Assembly (NCBI RefSeq): GCF_003732225.1
Contig: NZ_MOBJ01000009.1
Location: 310,001 to 374,000 of the forward strand
Source: Pseudomonas brassicacearum
GTDB lineage: Bacteria > Pseudomonadota > Gammaproteobacteria > Pseudomonadales > Pseudomonadaceae
Direction of reading: 5' to 3'
DNA: 64,000 nucleotides
The position numbers and the translations under genes are program-made. The notes beneath the pieces are model-generated. The model was not told where the DNA came from. It did not search any database and worked only from the letters and a program-made list of their open reading frames with translations. This document shows, in pieces, positions 24,324-32,248 of this stretch (the first letter of the stretch is position 1; each line of letters opens with the position of its first letter).

Positions 24324-26945
24324 ATGGGCAAATCGCTGGTCATTGTGGAATCCCCGGCTAAGGCCAAGACCATCAACAAGTATCTGGGTAACCAATACGT
24401 GGTGAAGTCGAGTATCGGCCATATCCGAGACCTGCCCACCAGCGGTTCGGCTAGCGCCAGCAAAGAGCCTGCCGCCAAGCGTGGCAAGGCTGCTGCTGGT
24501 GAAGCGCCGGTGCTGTCGCCAAAAGAAAAGGCGCGCAAGCAGCTGGTCTCGCGCATGGGTGTCGATCCCGATCATGGCTGGAAAGCCAAGTACGAGATCC
24601 TCCCAGGCAAGGAAAAGGTCATCGAAGAGCTGCGCCGGCTCGCCAAGGATGCTGACACCATCTATCTCGCAACCGACTTGGATCGCGAGGGGGAAGCCAT
24701 TGCCTGGCACCTGCGCGAAGCCATCGGTGGTGACGACAGCCGCTACAAGCGCGTGGTGTTCAACGAAATCACCAAGAAGGCGATTCAGGAAGCCTTCTCT
24801 CAGCCAGGCGAGCTGGACATCGATCGGGTCAACGCTCAGCAGGCGCGTCGCTTCCTCGACCGCGTGGTGGGTTACATGGTTTCGCCGCTGCTGTGGTCCA
24901 AGATCGCTCGCGGTCTGTCTGCCGGCCGTGTGCAATCGGTAGCTGTGAAGCTGGTGGTGGAGCGTGAGCGCGAGATTCGCGCGTTCAACCCGGAAGAGTA
25001 CTGGGAAGTCCACGCTGACCTCGGCACTGCCAAGGGCGCCAATGTGCGTTTTGAAGTGGCCCGTGAAAACGGCGAAGCCTTCAAGCCGCTCAACGAAGCC
25101 CAGGCCATGGCCGCGCTGGAGAAGCTCAAGTCTTCCAGCTACACCATCGCCAAACGCGAAGACAAACCGACCAGCAGCAAGCCGTCGGCGCCGTTCATCA
25201 CCTCCACGCTGCAACAGGCTGCCAGCAATCGCCTGGGCTTTGGCGTGAAGAAAACCATGATGATGGCCCAGCGTTTGTACGAAGCTGGCTACATCACTTA
25301 TATGCGTACCGACTCGACCAACCTCTCGGCCGATGCCGTGGCGATGGCGCGTACTTATATTGAAGGCGAGTTCGGCAGCAAGTATCTGCCGGAAACACCG
25401 AACGTCTACAGCAGCAAGGAAGGCGCGCAAGAGGCTCACGAAGCGATTCGTCCTTCTGACGTGAATACCGATCCAAGCAAGCTGTCTGGCATGGAACGTG
25501 ACGCTGAGCGTCTCTACGAGCTGATCTGGCGCCAATTCGTCGCTTGCCAGATGCTGCCGGCGAAATACCTGTCGACCACCGTCAGCGTCGCAGCTAGCGG
25601 CTTCGAACTGCGTGCCAAGGGCCGCATCCTGAAGTTCGACGGTTACACCCGCGTCATGCCGCAAATGGCCAAGCCTGGCGATGACGATGTGCTGCCGGAC
25701 ATGGCGCAGGGCGATGTGCTGAAGCTGATCAAGCTTGATCCGAGCCAGCACTTCACCAAGCCGCCTGCGCGTTACTCGGAAGCGAGCCTGGTTAAAGAAA
25801 TGGAAAAACGCGGTATCGGTCGTCCTTCGACCTACGCGGCGATCATTTCGACCATCCAGGACCGCGGCTATGTCGCGCTGCACAACCGTCGTTTCTACTC
25901 GGAAAAGATGGGTGACATCGTCACCGAGCGCCTGTCCGAAAGCTTCTCGAACCTGATGGACTACGGCTTCACCGCCGGCATGGAAGAGAACCTCGATGAC
26001 GTCGCCCAAGGCGAACGTGACTGGAAAAACGTGCTCGACGAGTTCTACGGCGACTTCAAGAAGAAACTCGAAGTAGCCGAGAGCGCAGAAAACGGCATGC
26101 GCGCCAACCAGCCGGTCATGACCGACATCCCGTGCCTCACGTGCGGTCGTCCGATGCAAATTCGTACTGCCTCGACCGGTGTGTTCCTCGGTTGCTCGGG
26201 TTACAGCCTGCCGCCAAAAGAACGCTGCAAGGCCACCGTCAACCTGGTGCCGGGCGATGAAATCGCTGCGGACGACGAGGGTGAGTCGGAGTCTTTGGTG
26301 TTGCGTGGCAAGCATCGTTGCCCGATCTGCAGCACCGCGATGGACGCTTACCTGCTGGATGAGAAGCGCAAGCTGCACATCTGCGGTAACAACCCGGATT
26401 GCTCCGGCTACGAGATCGAAGAAGGCAGCTATCGCATCAAGGGCTACGAAGGTCCGAGCCTGGAATGCGACAAGTGCGGCAGCGAAATGCAGTTGAAGAC
26501 TGGCCGTTTCGGCAAGTTCTTCGGGTGCACCAACGCGACCTGCAAGAACACCCGCAAACTGCTCAAAAGCGGTGACGCGGCGCCGCCGAAGATGGATCCG
26601 GTGAAGATGCCCGAACTCAAGTGCGAGAAGGTCAACGACACCTACATTCTGCGTGACGGTGCTTCCGGTTTGTTCCTGGCGGCGAGCCAGTTCCCGAAAA
26701 ACCGCGAGACCCGTGCTCCGCTGGTGATCGAGATCGTGCCGCACAAGGATGAGATCGATCCGAAGTACCACTTCCTGTGCGAAGCGCCGAAGAAAGATCC
26801 GGATGGTCTCCCAGCGGTGATCCGTTACAGCCGCAAGACCAAGGAGCAGTACGTGCAGACCGAAGTCGAAGGCAAGCCTACCGGTTGGAAGGCGTTCTAT
26901 GACGGTGGCAAGTGGGTGGTTGAAGACAAGCGCGTAGCCAAGTAA
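24324..26945 (+). CDS. topA: DNA topoisomerase I
   Basis: 873 residues. The Toprim domain starts MGKSLVIVESPAKAKTI and includes ATDLDREGEAIAWHL (metal-binding acidic residues). The active-site Tyr is Tyr326 in ITYMRTDSTNLS. The C-terminus has three four-Cys zinc modules beginning CLTCGRPM, CPICSTAM and CDKCGSEM, followed by a further topoisomerase C-terminal repeat. The enzyme relaxes negative supercoils by a type IA mechanism. The GC-rich insertion around residues 38-65 (Ala/Ser/Lys-rich) in the Toprim domain is typical of pseudomonads. Confidence 0.97.
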   Translation: MGKSLVIVESPAKAKTINKYLGNQYVVKSSIGHIRDLPTSGSASASKEPAAKRGKAAAGEAPVLSPKEKARKQLVSRMGVDPDHGWKAKYEILPGKEKVIEELRRLAKDADTIYLATDLDREGEAIAWHLREAIGGDDSRYKRVVFNEITKKAIQEAFSQPGELDIDRVNAQQARRFLDRVVGYMVSPLLWSKIARGLSAGRVQSVAVKLVVEREREIRAFNPEEYWEVHADLGTAKGANVRFEVARENGEAFKPLNEAQAMAALEKLKSSSYTIAKREDKPTSSKPSAPFITSTLQQAASNRLGFGVKKTMMMAQRLYEAGYITYMRTDSTNLSADAVAMARTYIEGEFGSKYLPETPNVYSSKEGAQEAHEAIRPSDVNTDPSKLSGMERDAERLYELIWRQFVACQMLPAKYLSTTVSVAASGFELRAKGRILKFDGYTRVMPQMAKPGDDDVLPDMAQGDVLKLIKLDPSQHFTKPPARYSEASLVKEMEKRGIGRPSTYAAIISTIQDRGYVALHNRRFYSEKMGDIVTERLSESFSNLMDYGFTAGMEENLDDVAQGERDWKNVLDEFYGDFKKKLEVAESAENGMRANQPVMTDIPCLTCGRPMQIRTASTGVFLGCSGYSLPPKERCKATVNLVPGDEIAADDEGESESLVLRGKHRCPICSTAMDAYLLDEKRKLHICGNNPDCSGYEIEEGSYRIKGYEGPSLECDKCGSEMQLKTGRFGKFFGCTNATCKNTRKLLKSGDAAPPKMDPVKMPELKCEKVNDTYILRDGASGLFLAASQFPKNRETRAPLVIEIVPHKDEIDPKYHFLCEAPKKDPDGLPAVIRYSRKTKEQYVQTEVEGKPTGWKAFYDGGKWVVEDKRVAK

Positions 26946-26962
26946 CCGGGCAATGCGATGCA

Positions 26963-27006
26963 AAAGGCCGCATGCGAACCCTCGGGTTTTCATGCGGCCT
27001 TTGTTT
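26963..27006 (+). terminator. Terminator after topA
   Basis: AAAGGCCGCATG (26963-26974) pairs with CATGCGGCCTTT (26991-27002), with a smaller hairpin inside the loop; TTTGTTTT follows. Confidence 0.92.
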
Positions 27007-27087
27007 TGGGCTTGCAGTGGGCTCGTCTGATCCTTGACACTGTCAGACCTGCATCACGCGTCTTATTTCGTTGTGGAGACTGCCGTC

Positions 27088-27609
27088 ATGGCCTTTGAGC
27101 TCTATACCCGTACCAATCAGAAAATTTACTTCGCCGGTCTGTCGCTTGAGGCACTGGCCCGGGCGGAAGAGGGGCGGGCGATGAACTCCCTGGCGCTGAT
27201 TCAGGCAGGGCGCGAGTCAGCGTTGTTTCATTTGTACGGCGCGCTGCTGGGCCTGTGTCATGAGATTGCCGGTTTCTACCGCTTGCCTCAGGCCAATGCG
27301 CCGCGAGCAGAATTGCTGCTGACCCGTGAAGTGCTCGAAACCATCGCTATTCCGGAGATGGCGGAAATGGTCGAGTTGGCGCATAACCCTGAAACCTGGC
27401 TGGCAAAGCTTCTGGCTGCCCATGCCGCGCTGTTTCAGCCGCCACGTGTGCCGCACAAGCCAAAGGGTGATGTGACACAGCCGCTGATCGTTGCGGTGAG
27501 TCTTGATGATGAGCCCGAGGCTGAACTGAGCAGAGAGGAGCTTGAGAGCTGGCGTCAGAACCTTAAAAGCCTGGCCATTCGGTTTCGTGAAGGCCTGAGC
27601 GAGTGTTGA
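27088..27609 (+). CDS. DUF6586-type conserved Pseudomonas protein
   Basis: 173 residues from the ATG at 27088 (GTGGAGAC upstream), which gives the conserved start MAFELYTRTNQKIYFAGLSL. Mostly helical, with no signal peptide or membrane segment; the C-terminal third is acidic (SLDDEPEAELSREELESWR). The family occurs at the topA-lexA interval of pseudomonads (PA3010). The DUF number is from memory. Function unknown. Confidence 0.8.
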   Translation: MAFELYTRTNQKIYFAGLSLEALARAEEGRAMNSLALIQAGRESALFHLYGALLGLCHEIAGFYRLPQANAPRAELLLTREVLETIAIPEMAEMVELAHNPETWLAKLLAAHAALFQPPRVPHKPKGDVTQPLIVAVSLDDEPEAELSREELESWRQNLKSLAIRFREGLSEC

Positions 27610-27760
27610 GTCTCGCTCTGAACGCTGCGTGTTCATGGGTGCCGATGGATCAGGGATGATCTCGAGCAATCGAATCCGGTGGTGTGCAGCCGGTCAAGAT
27701 CCCGAGCGAAGCTGCGCTGATGACTATATAATCCCCGCCTTTCGTGGAGAACAGACCTTT

Positions 27761-27994
27761 ATGCCAACGTCCTTTCTAGAAATTGTCGAGCTGCCAGACG
27801 GCCGTATTGAGCTGCGCAGAGCTGAGGACGAGGGTTCTCTGGTGACTTTGGACTTCTCTGAAGACGCCAAGGCGTTCCTGCAAGGCCAGCATGTTGAAGT
27901 CGCCAAGGCGATGTTGAGCGTGGGTGTGCAGATGGCTGGGCGCTTGGTTGAAGGCGAATTCGACAAAGAAGAAGGGCCGCGGATTCTTCATTGA
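27761..27994 (+). CDS. Small conserved hypothetical protein
   Basis: 77 residues starting MPTSFLEIVELPDGRIELRR; the ATG at 27761 follows GTGGAGAACAG. A TATAAT hexamer at 27727-27732 could be the -10 box of its own promoter. Predicted beta-beta-alpha fold, with no signal peptide. It occupies the place of PA3009 between the DUF6586-type gene and sulA. Function unknown. Confidence 0.75.
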   Translation: MPTSFLEIVELPDGRIELRRAEDEGSLVTLDFSEDAKAFLQGQHVEVAKAMLSVGVQMAGRLVEGEFDKEEGPRILH

Positions 27995-28100
27995 TTCCGT
28001 TTGTCGGCTTTTCGTAGGGCATCATTTCATATCAAAGTTACAGATTGGCTTCTCTGTCCTGGAGAAGCCCTGCGCTTTTCAAGCGCACAGTGGATGTCAC

Positions 28101-28574
28101 TTAACCCAGTCGAATATTCAGGCTTTGAGCATCCCCGGTACGGGCCGCGCTGATCAACTGTTGCCGTGCGCTGGTGTTCAACGGGTTCAGCCAGCTCACA
28201 ACGGTATGGCTACGACCCAGGCGCAAGGCTTCGCAAGTCAGTTGCTGAGCACTTTGAGTCCCTCGCGGTTGCAACAGCAGAATGCGTTCGCGGTTCAGGC
28301 CGGCATCTCGTAGCCAGGCTTGAGTCAGGCTGGCGGGGGGTGCAATCAACGTCAGCCAGCGAGCGTCCTGATCCTGGCTCAGTTCCCTGAGGATAGGGGC
28401 GAGAAGGTTCAGGCAGTTCCCGGTCGCACCACGCAATGACAGCTCACTGAACGCTTCAGGTTCGGCGCTCCAGGGCGACTCGACCACGTCTTTGAGAATC
28501 GGCGCCAGCGGCTGAGCCATGAACGCTTCGAACAGCGGAAGTTGTGCGTGCTGTGGTGTGTGAGGGAACTGCAT
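28101..28574 (-). CDS. sulA: SOS cell division inhibitor SulA
   Basis: 157 residues from the ATG at 28574, directly preceded by AGGAGGCGTT. The segment GLNRERILLLQPRGTQSAQQL and the following LRLGRSHTVVSWLNPL match the SulA/RecA-like fold that binds FtsZ. SulA blocks FtsZ polymerisation during the SOS response. It starts 10 bp after lexA, so the LexA boxes upstream of lexA control both. Confidence 0.9.
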   Translation of the reverse strand: MQFPHTPQHAQLPLFEAFMAQPLAPILKDVVESPWSAEPEAFSELSLRGATGNCLNLLAPILRELSQDQDARWLTLIAPPASLTQAWLRDAGLNRERILLLQPRGTQSAQQLTCEALRLGRSHTVVSWLNPLNTSARQQLISAARTGDAQSLNIRLG

Positions 28575-28584
28575 AACGCCTCCT

Positions 28585-29193
28585 TTAGCGGCGAATGACG
28601 CCGACACTCAAGCCTTCAATCACCAGGTCCTGATCTTTCAGGTTCACTTCGATCGGGGCAAACTCGGGGTTTTCGGCAATCAACCAGACCTTGCTGCCGT
28701 CGCGCTTGAAGCGTTTGACGGTCACTTCGTCGCCGATCCGTGCAACCACGATCTGGCCGTTACGGGCTTCACGGGTGGTGTGCACGGCGAGCAGGTCGCC
28801 GTCGAAAATCCCCACGTCCTTCATGCTCATGCCGTGAACGCGCAACAAATAGTCGGCGCGTGGATGGAAGAAGGAAGGATTGATGTTGCAGGATTCTTCG
28901 ATGTGCTGTTGAGCAAGAATCGGAGCGCCAGCAGCAACCCGGCCAATGATCGGCAGAGTGGATTCATCGGCTTTGGCTTCAAAGCCCGGGATGCGAATGC
29001 CGCGCGAAGCGCCGGGCGTCATTTCGATTGCGCCTTTGCGCGCCAGTGCCTTGAGGTGTTCTTCAGCCGCGTTAGGCGACTTGAAGCCAAGCTCCAGGGC
29101 GATTTCTGCGCGGGTTGGCGGATAGCCGTTGTCTTCGAGGCAACGTTTGATAAAAGCCAGAATCTCAGCTTGGCGTGGCGTCAGTTTTAGCAT
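28585..29193 (-). CDS. lexA: LexA repressor
   Basis: 202 residues. The N-terminal winged helix reads LTPRQAEILAFIKR and YPPTRAEIALELGF. The self-cleavage site is Ala88-Gly89 (GRVAAGAP), and the catalytic dyad is Ser123 (GMSM) and Lys160 (VTVKRF). LexA represses SOS genes and cleaves itself when RecA filaments form. Two LexA boxes lie just upstream (29204-29238), so it regulates itself and the co-transcribed sulA. Confidence 0.97.
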   Translation of the reverse strand: MLKLTPRQAEILAFIKRCLEDNGYPPTRAEIALELGFKSPNAAEEHLKALARKGAIEMTPGASRGIRIPGFEAKADESTLPIIGRVAAGAPILAQQHIEESCNINPSFFHPRADYLLRVHGMSMKDVGIFDGDLLAVHTTREARNGQIVVARIGDEVTVKRFKRDGSKVWLIAENPEFAPIEVNLKDQDLVIEGLSVGVIRR

Positions 29194-29203
29194 GTCGATC
29201 GCT

Positions 29204-29219
29204 CTGTCTTTTTATACAG
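29204..29219 (-). promoter_or_regulatory. LexA box 1 of lexA-sulA
   Basis: CTGTCTTTTTATACAG fits the CTGT-N8-ACAG SOS box exactly, 10 bp before the lexA start. Confidence 0.92.
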
Positions 29220-29222
29220 TGA

Positions 29223-29238
29223 CTGGGATTATATACAG
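29223..29238 (-). promoter_or_regulatory. LexA box 2 of lexA-sulA
   Basis: CTGGGATTATATACAG differs from the SOS consensus at one position of the left arm (CTGG for CTGT). It lies 19 bp (two helical turns) from box 1, the usual double-operator layout of lexA genes. Confidence 0.8.
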
Positions 29239-29403
29239 TGAAGTGATCTTGGCAATCCTCCTTTTTTACCCGGCCGCTGGACGGTCGGTTTACAGATCGT
29301 CAGCTCGCTGTCTGTAGGACTGGCTACAGCTCCCGACTTGTATGGTTAAATAGCTGACCGACCGTTCGCAAAACGAACTGGCAGGCTTGACAATGCACAG
29401 GCT

Positions 29404-29417
29404 GAAACGTATGTTTC
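29404..29417 (+). promoter_or_regulatory. PsrA-type operator 1
   Basis: GAAAC-GTAT-GTTTC fits the published PsrA consensus G/CAAAC-N2-4-GTTTG/C. It lies 29 bp before the psrA start. Confidence 0.75.
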
Positions 29418-29430
29418 AAACAAGTGTTTG
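29417..29430 (+). promoter_or_regulatory. PsrA-type operator 2
   Basis: CAAAC-AAGT-GTTTG fits the same consensus and shares one base with operator 1. It ends 15 bp before the ATG, well placed for autorepression. Confidence 0.8.
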
Positions 29431-29445
29431 TCAGGCGGAGTAGCC

Positions 29446-30153
29446 ATGGCCCAGTCGGAAACCGTTGAACGCATTCTCGATGCTGCCGAGCAGTTGTTCG
29501 CGGAAAAAGGTTTTGCCGAAACTTCATTGCGGCTGATCACCAGCAAGGCTGGGGTCAATCTGGCGGCGGTGAACTATCATTTCGGCTCAAAGAAGGCGTT
29601 GATTCAAGCGGTCTTCTCGCGTTTTCTCGGGCCTTTCTGCAGCAGCCTCGATCGCGAGCTGGAGCGCCGTCAGGCCAAGCCGGACAACAGGCCGAGCCTC
29701 GAAGAGCTGCTGGAAATTCTCGTCGAACAAGCCCTCGTGGTGCAGCCACGCAGCGGCAATGACCTGTCTATCTTCATGCGCCTGCTGGGATTGGCGTTCA
29801 GCCAGAGCCAGGGGCACTTGCGTCGTTACCTGGAAGACATGTATGGCAAGGTGTTCCGTCGTTACATGATGCTGGTCAATGATGCCGCGCCGCGTATTCC
29901 GCCTATCGAGCTGTTCTGGCGTGTGCACTTCATGCTCGGTGCCGCGGCGTTCAGCATGTCGGGGATCAAGGCCTTGCGTGCAATCGCCGAGACCGATTTC
30001 GGGGTGAACACCTCGATCGAGCAGGTGATGCGTCTGATGGTGCCGTTCCTGGCAGCTGGCATGCGCGCCGAAACCGGCGTCACCGACGATGCCATGGCGA
30101 GCGCCCAGTTGCGTCCTCGCAGCAAATCGGCACCCGTGGCCGCCAAGGTTTAA
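29446..30153 (+). CDS. psrA: TetR-family regulator PsrA
   Basis: 235 residues from the ATG at 29446 (GCGGAG upstream). The TetR helix-turn-helix is at residues 5-50: ETVERILDAAEQLFAEKGF and AGVNLAAVNYHFGSKKALI. PsrA senses long-chain fatty acids; it represses its own gene and fadBA-type beta-oxidation genes and activates rpoS in pseudomonads. Two abutting PsrA boxes lie in its promoter, and fadBA lies about 6 kb upstream. The gene is divergent from lexA, as in P. aeruginosa (PA3006). Confidence 0.94.
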   Translation: MAQSETVERILDAAEQLFAEKGFAETSLRLITSKAGVNLAAVNYHFGSKKALIQAVFSRFLGPFCSSLDRELERRQAKPDNRPSLEELLEILVEQALVVQPRSGNDLSIFMRLLGLAFSQSQGHLRRYLEDMYGKVFRRYMMLVNDAAPRIPPIELFWRVHFMLGAAAFSMSGIKALRAIAETDFGVNTSIEQVMRLMVPFLAAGMRAETGVTDDAMASAQLRPRSKSAPVAAKV

Positions 30154-30201
30154 CCGCACACGGGTGGGCGCGGCAGCTTACATCCGCTAAGCTAGCCGCC
30201 C

Positions 30202-30354
30202 ATGCCGACTCTCGTTTCAGACCCGCTCGATTTCTCTTTTACCGACCACGTTCCGCCGGGCATCGCCCTTGGCGGCGAAGTCGTGTGCCTGTATCGGGCC
30301 GGGCTCTTCAAAGATGCGCTGCGCGCGCTTTTCGTTATCAAGGAATTTCTATGA
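30202..30354 (+). CDS. Possible 50-residue protein coupled to nagZ
   Basis: ATG at 30202 opens a 50-codon frame that ends with TGA overlapping the nagZ ATG (ATGA). The product starts MPTLVSDPLDFSFTDHVPPG and ends ALRALFVIKEFL. No good ribosome-binding site is visible. The codon use is Pseudomonas-like and the exact coupling to nagZ argues for a real gene. No recognised family. Confidence 0.45.
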   Translation: MPTLVSDPLDFSFTDHVPPGIALGGEVVCLYRAGLFKDALRALFVIKEFL

Positions 30355-31361
30355 CTGCTGGCCTGCAAGGCTCGTTGATGGTGGACGTCGCCGGTACCTG
30401 GCTGACGGCTGAAGATCGCCAACTGTTGCGTCAGCCCGAAGTGGGCGGCCTGATTATTTTTGCGCGCAATATCGAGCATCCTCGTCAGGTTCGCGAGTTG
30501 AGTGCGTCGATCCGCGCGGTGCGTCCCGACCTGCTGTTGGCGGTGGACCAGGAAGGCGGCCGGGTGCAGCGCCTGCGACAGGGCTTCGTGCGTCTGCCAG
30601 CGATGCGGGCGATTGCTGACAACCCGAACGCCGAATACCTGGCCGAGCAGTGTGGCTGGATCATGGCGACCGAAGTGCTGGCCGTCGGCCTCGACCTGAG
30701 CTTCGCTCCGGTACTGGATCTCGATTATCAGCGCAGCGCCGTGGTCGGTACCCGTTCGTTCGAAGGCGATCCGGAGCGTGCAGCCTTGCTGGCAGGGGCG
30801 TTCATTCGCGGCATGAACAGCGCAGGCATGGCGGCTACCGGCAAGCACTTTCCCGGCCACGGCTGGGCGGAGGCAGATTCTCACGTCGCGATTCCGAATG
30901 ACGAGCGCAGTCTCGATGAAATCCGCGCCAAGGACCTCGTACCGTTCGCGCGCTTGAGCAAGCAGTTGGCGGCCGTGATGCCCGCCCATGTGATCTATCC
31001 GCAAGTTGACTCGCAGCCGGCCGGCTTTTCGCGCCGCTGGTTGCAGGACATCCTGCGCGGCGAGTTGCAGTTTGACGGGGTGATCTTCAGCGACGATCTG
31101 TCGATGGCCGGTGCCCATGTGGTCGGCGACGCTGCCAGCCGGATCGAAGCGGCACTTTCTGCCGGTTGCGACATGGGCCTGGTGTGCAATGATCGTGCGG
31201 CCGCCGAACTGGCCCTGAGCGCGGCTCAGCGCTTGAAGGTCAAACCGTCTGCACGCATCGCGCGGATGCGTAGCCAGGCGTTTGCCAGCACTGATTATCG
31301 ACAGGATCCGCGTTGGCTTACCGCCCTTGGCGCGCTCAAAGATGCCCAACTGATTGATTAA
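30351..31361 (+). CDS. nagZ: Beta-N-acetylglucosaminidase NagZ
   Basis: 336 residues from the ATG at 30351 (AAGGAA upstream). GH3 family: substrate loop VDQEGGRVQRL, the signature KHFPGHGWAEADSHV that supplies the acid/base histidine-aspartate pair, and the nucleophile Asp in IFSDDLSMAGA. It removes GlcNAc from 1,6-anhydro-muropeptides in the cytoplasm during peptidoglycan recycling; its products induce ampC through AmpR in many Gram-negatives. mtnP follows 12 bp downstream. Confidence 0.95.
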   Translation: MTAGLQGSLMVDVAGTWLTAEDRQLLRQPEVGGLIIFARNIEHPRQVRELSASIRAVRPDLLLAVDQEGGRVQRLRQGFVRLPAMRAIADNPNAEYLAEQCGWIMATEVLAVGLDLSFAPVLDLDYQRSAVVGTRSFEGDPERAALLAGAFIRGMNSAGMAATGKHFPGHGWAEADSHVAIPNDERSLDEIRAKDLVPFARLSKQLAAVMPAHVIYPQVDSQPAGFSRRWLQDILRGELQFDGVIFSDDLSMAGAHVVGDAASRIEAALSAGCDMGLVCNDRAAAELALSAAQRLKVKPSARIARMRSQAFASTDYRQDPRWLTALGALKDAQLID

Positions 31362-31373
31362 GGACTTTTTGCA

Positions 31374-32111
31374 ATGACGGTTTACGCGATTATCGGTGGT
31401 ACCGGTCTGACCCAGCTCGAAGGTCTGAGCATTCGCCAGTCACTGGCCCTGGACACGCCGTATGGTACGCCGTCGGCCGAAATCCAGATCGGTGAGTACG
31501 CCGGGCGTGAAGTGCTGTTTCTCGCCCGTCACGGCCATCCGCACCGTTTTCCGCCGCATCAGGTGAATTACCGGGCCAACCTGTGGGCGCTGAAGCAGGC
31601 GGGCGCGCAGGCTATTCTGGCGGTCAACGCGGTCGGTGGGATTCATGCCGCCATGGGCACCGGACATTTCTGTGTGCCCCATCAGTTGATCGACTACACC
31701 AGCGGTCGCCAGCACACTTATTTTGCCGATGACCTGGAGCAGGTCACCCACATCGATTTCAGCTACCCCTACAGCGAACCGTTGCGCGAGCAGTTGATTG
31801 CTGCGTTGGCGGCTGAAGGCTGTGCTTACAGCAGTCATGGTGTGTATGCCTGCACGCAGGGGCCGCGTCTGGAAACGGTTGCCGAGATCGCCCGTCTGGA
31901 ACGTGATGGTTGCGATATCGTCGGCATGACCGGCATGCCGGAAGCCGCATTGGCCCGTGAGCTGGAACTGGATTACGCGTGTCTGGCGTTGGTGGTGAAC
32001 CCGGCTGCGGGCAAATCGACGGCAGTGATTACCATGGCCGAGATCGAACAGGCGCTGCATGACGGGATGGGCAAGGTGAAGTCGACGCTGGCGCGGGTGT
32101 TGAAGGGCTGA
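31374..32111 (+). CDS. mtnP: S-methyl-5'-thioinosine phosphorylase
   Basis: 245 residues. Purine nucleoside phosphorylase/MTAP fold: IIGGTGL, the phosphate/ribose site RHGHPHRFPPHQVNYRAN, and GMTGMPEAALARELEL. It is the PA3004 homologue by context, which in P. aeruginosa cleaves 5'-methylthioinosine rather than methylthioadenosine; specificity here is inferred from that orthology. Likely co-transcribed with nagZ. Confidence 0.9.
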   Translation: MTVYAIIGGTGLTQLEGLSIRQSLALDTPYGTPSAEIQIGEYAGREVLFLARHGHPHRFPPHQVNYRANLWALKQAGAQAILAVNAVGGIHAAMGTGHFCVPHQLIDYTSGRQHTYFADDLEQVTHIDFSYPYSEPLREQLIAALAAEGCAYSSHGVYACTQGPRLETVAEIARLERDGCDIVGMTGMPEAALARELELDYACLALVVNPAAGKSTAVITMAEIEQALHDGMGKVKSTLARVLKG

Positions 32112-32135
32112 GCATCCGTTACACCGAGTTGACCC

Positions 32136-32231
32136 CATCGCGAGCAGGCTCGCTCCCACATTAGATCAGTGTATGCCGAGAGTCTTGCGTCAGAACTCGG
32201 TCCAGTGTGGGAGCGAGCTTGCTCGCGATGG
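32136..32231. repeat. REP-type inverted repeat, GTGGGAGCGAGCTTGCTCGC family
   Basis: CCATCGCGAGCAGGCTCGCT and, after about 50 bp, the inverted copy GAGCGAGCTTGCTCGCGATG. It lies between convergent mtnP and the SNF2 helicase gene. Confidence 0.88.
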
Positions 32232-32248
32232 CGATCTTGCAGTCGCTG

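Noticed and set aside
24306..26993. 895-codon minus-strand open frame
   Set aside because: It is antisense to topA, which has all catalytic and zinc motifs; its composition (His, Gln, Arg rich) is that of a shadow frame.
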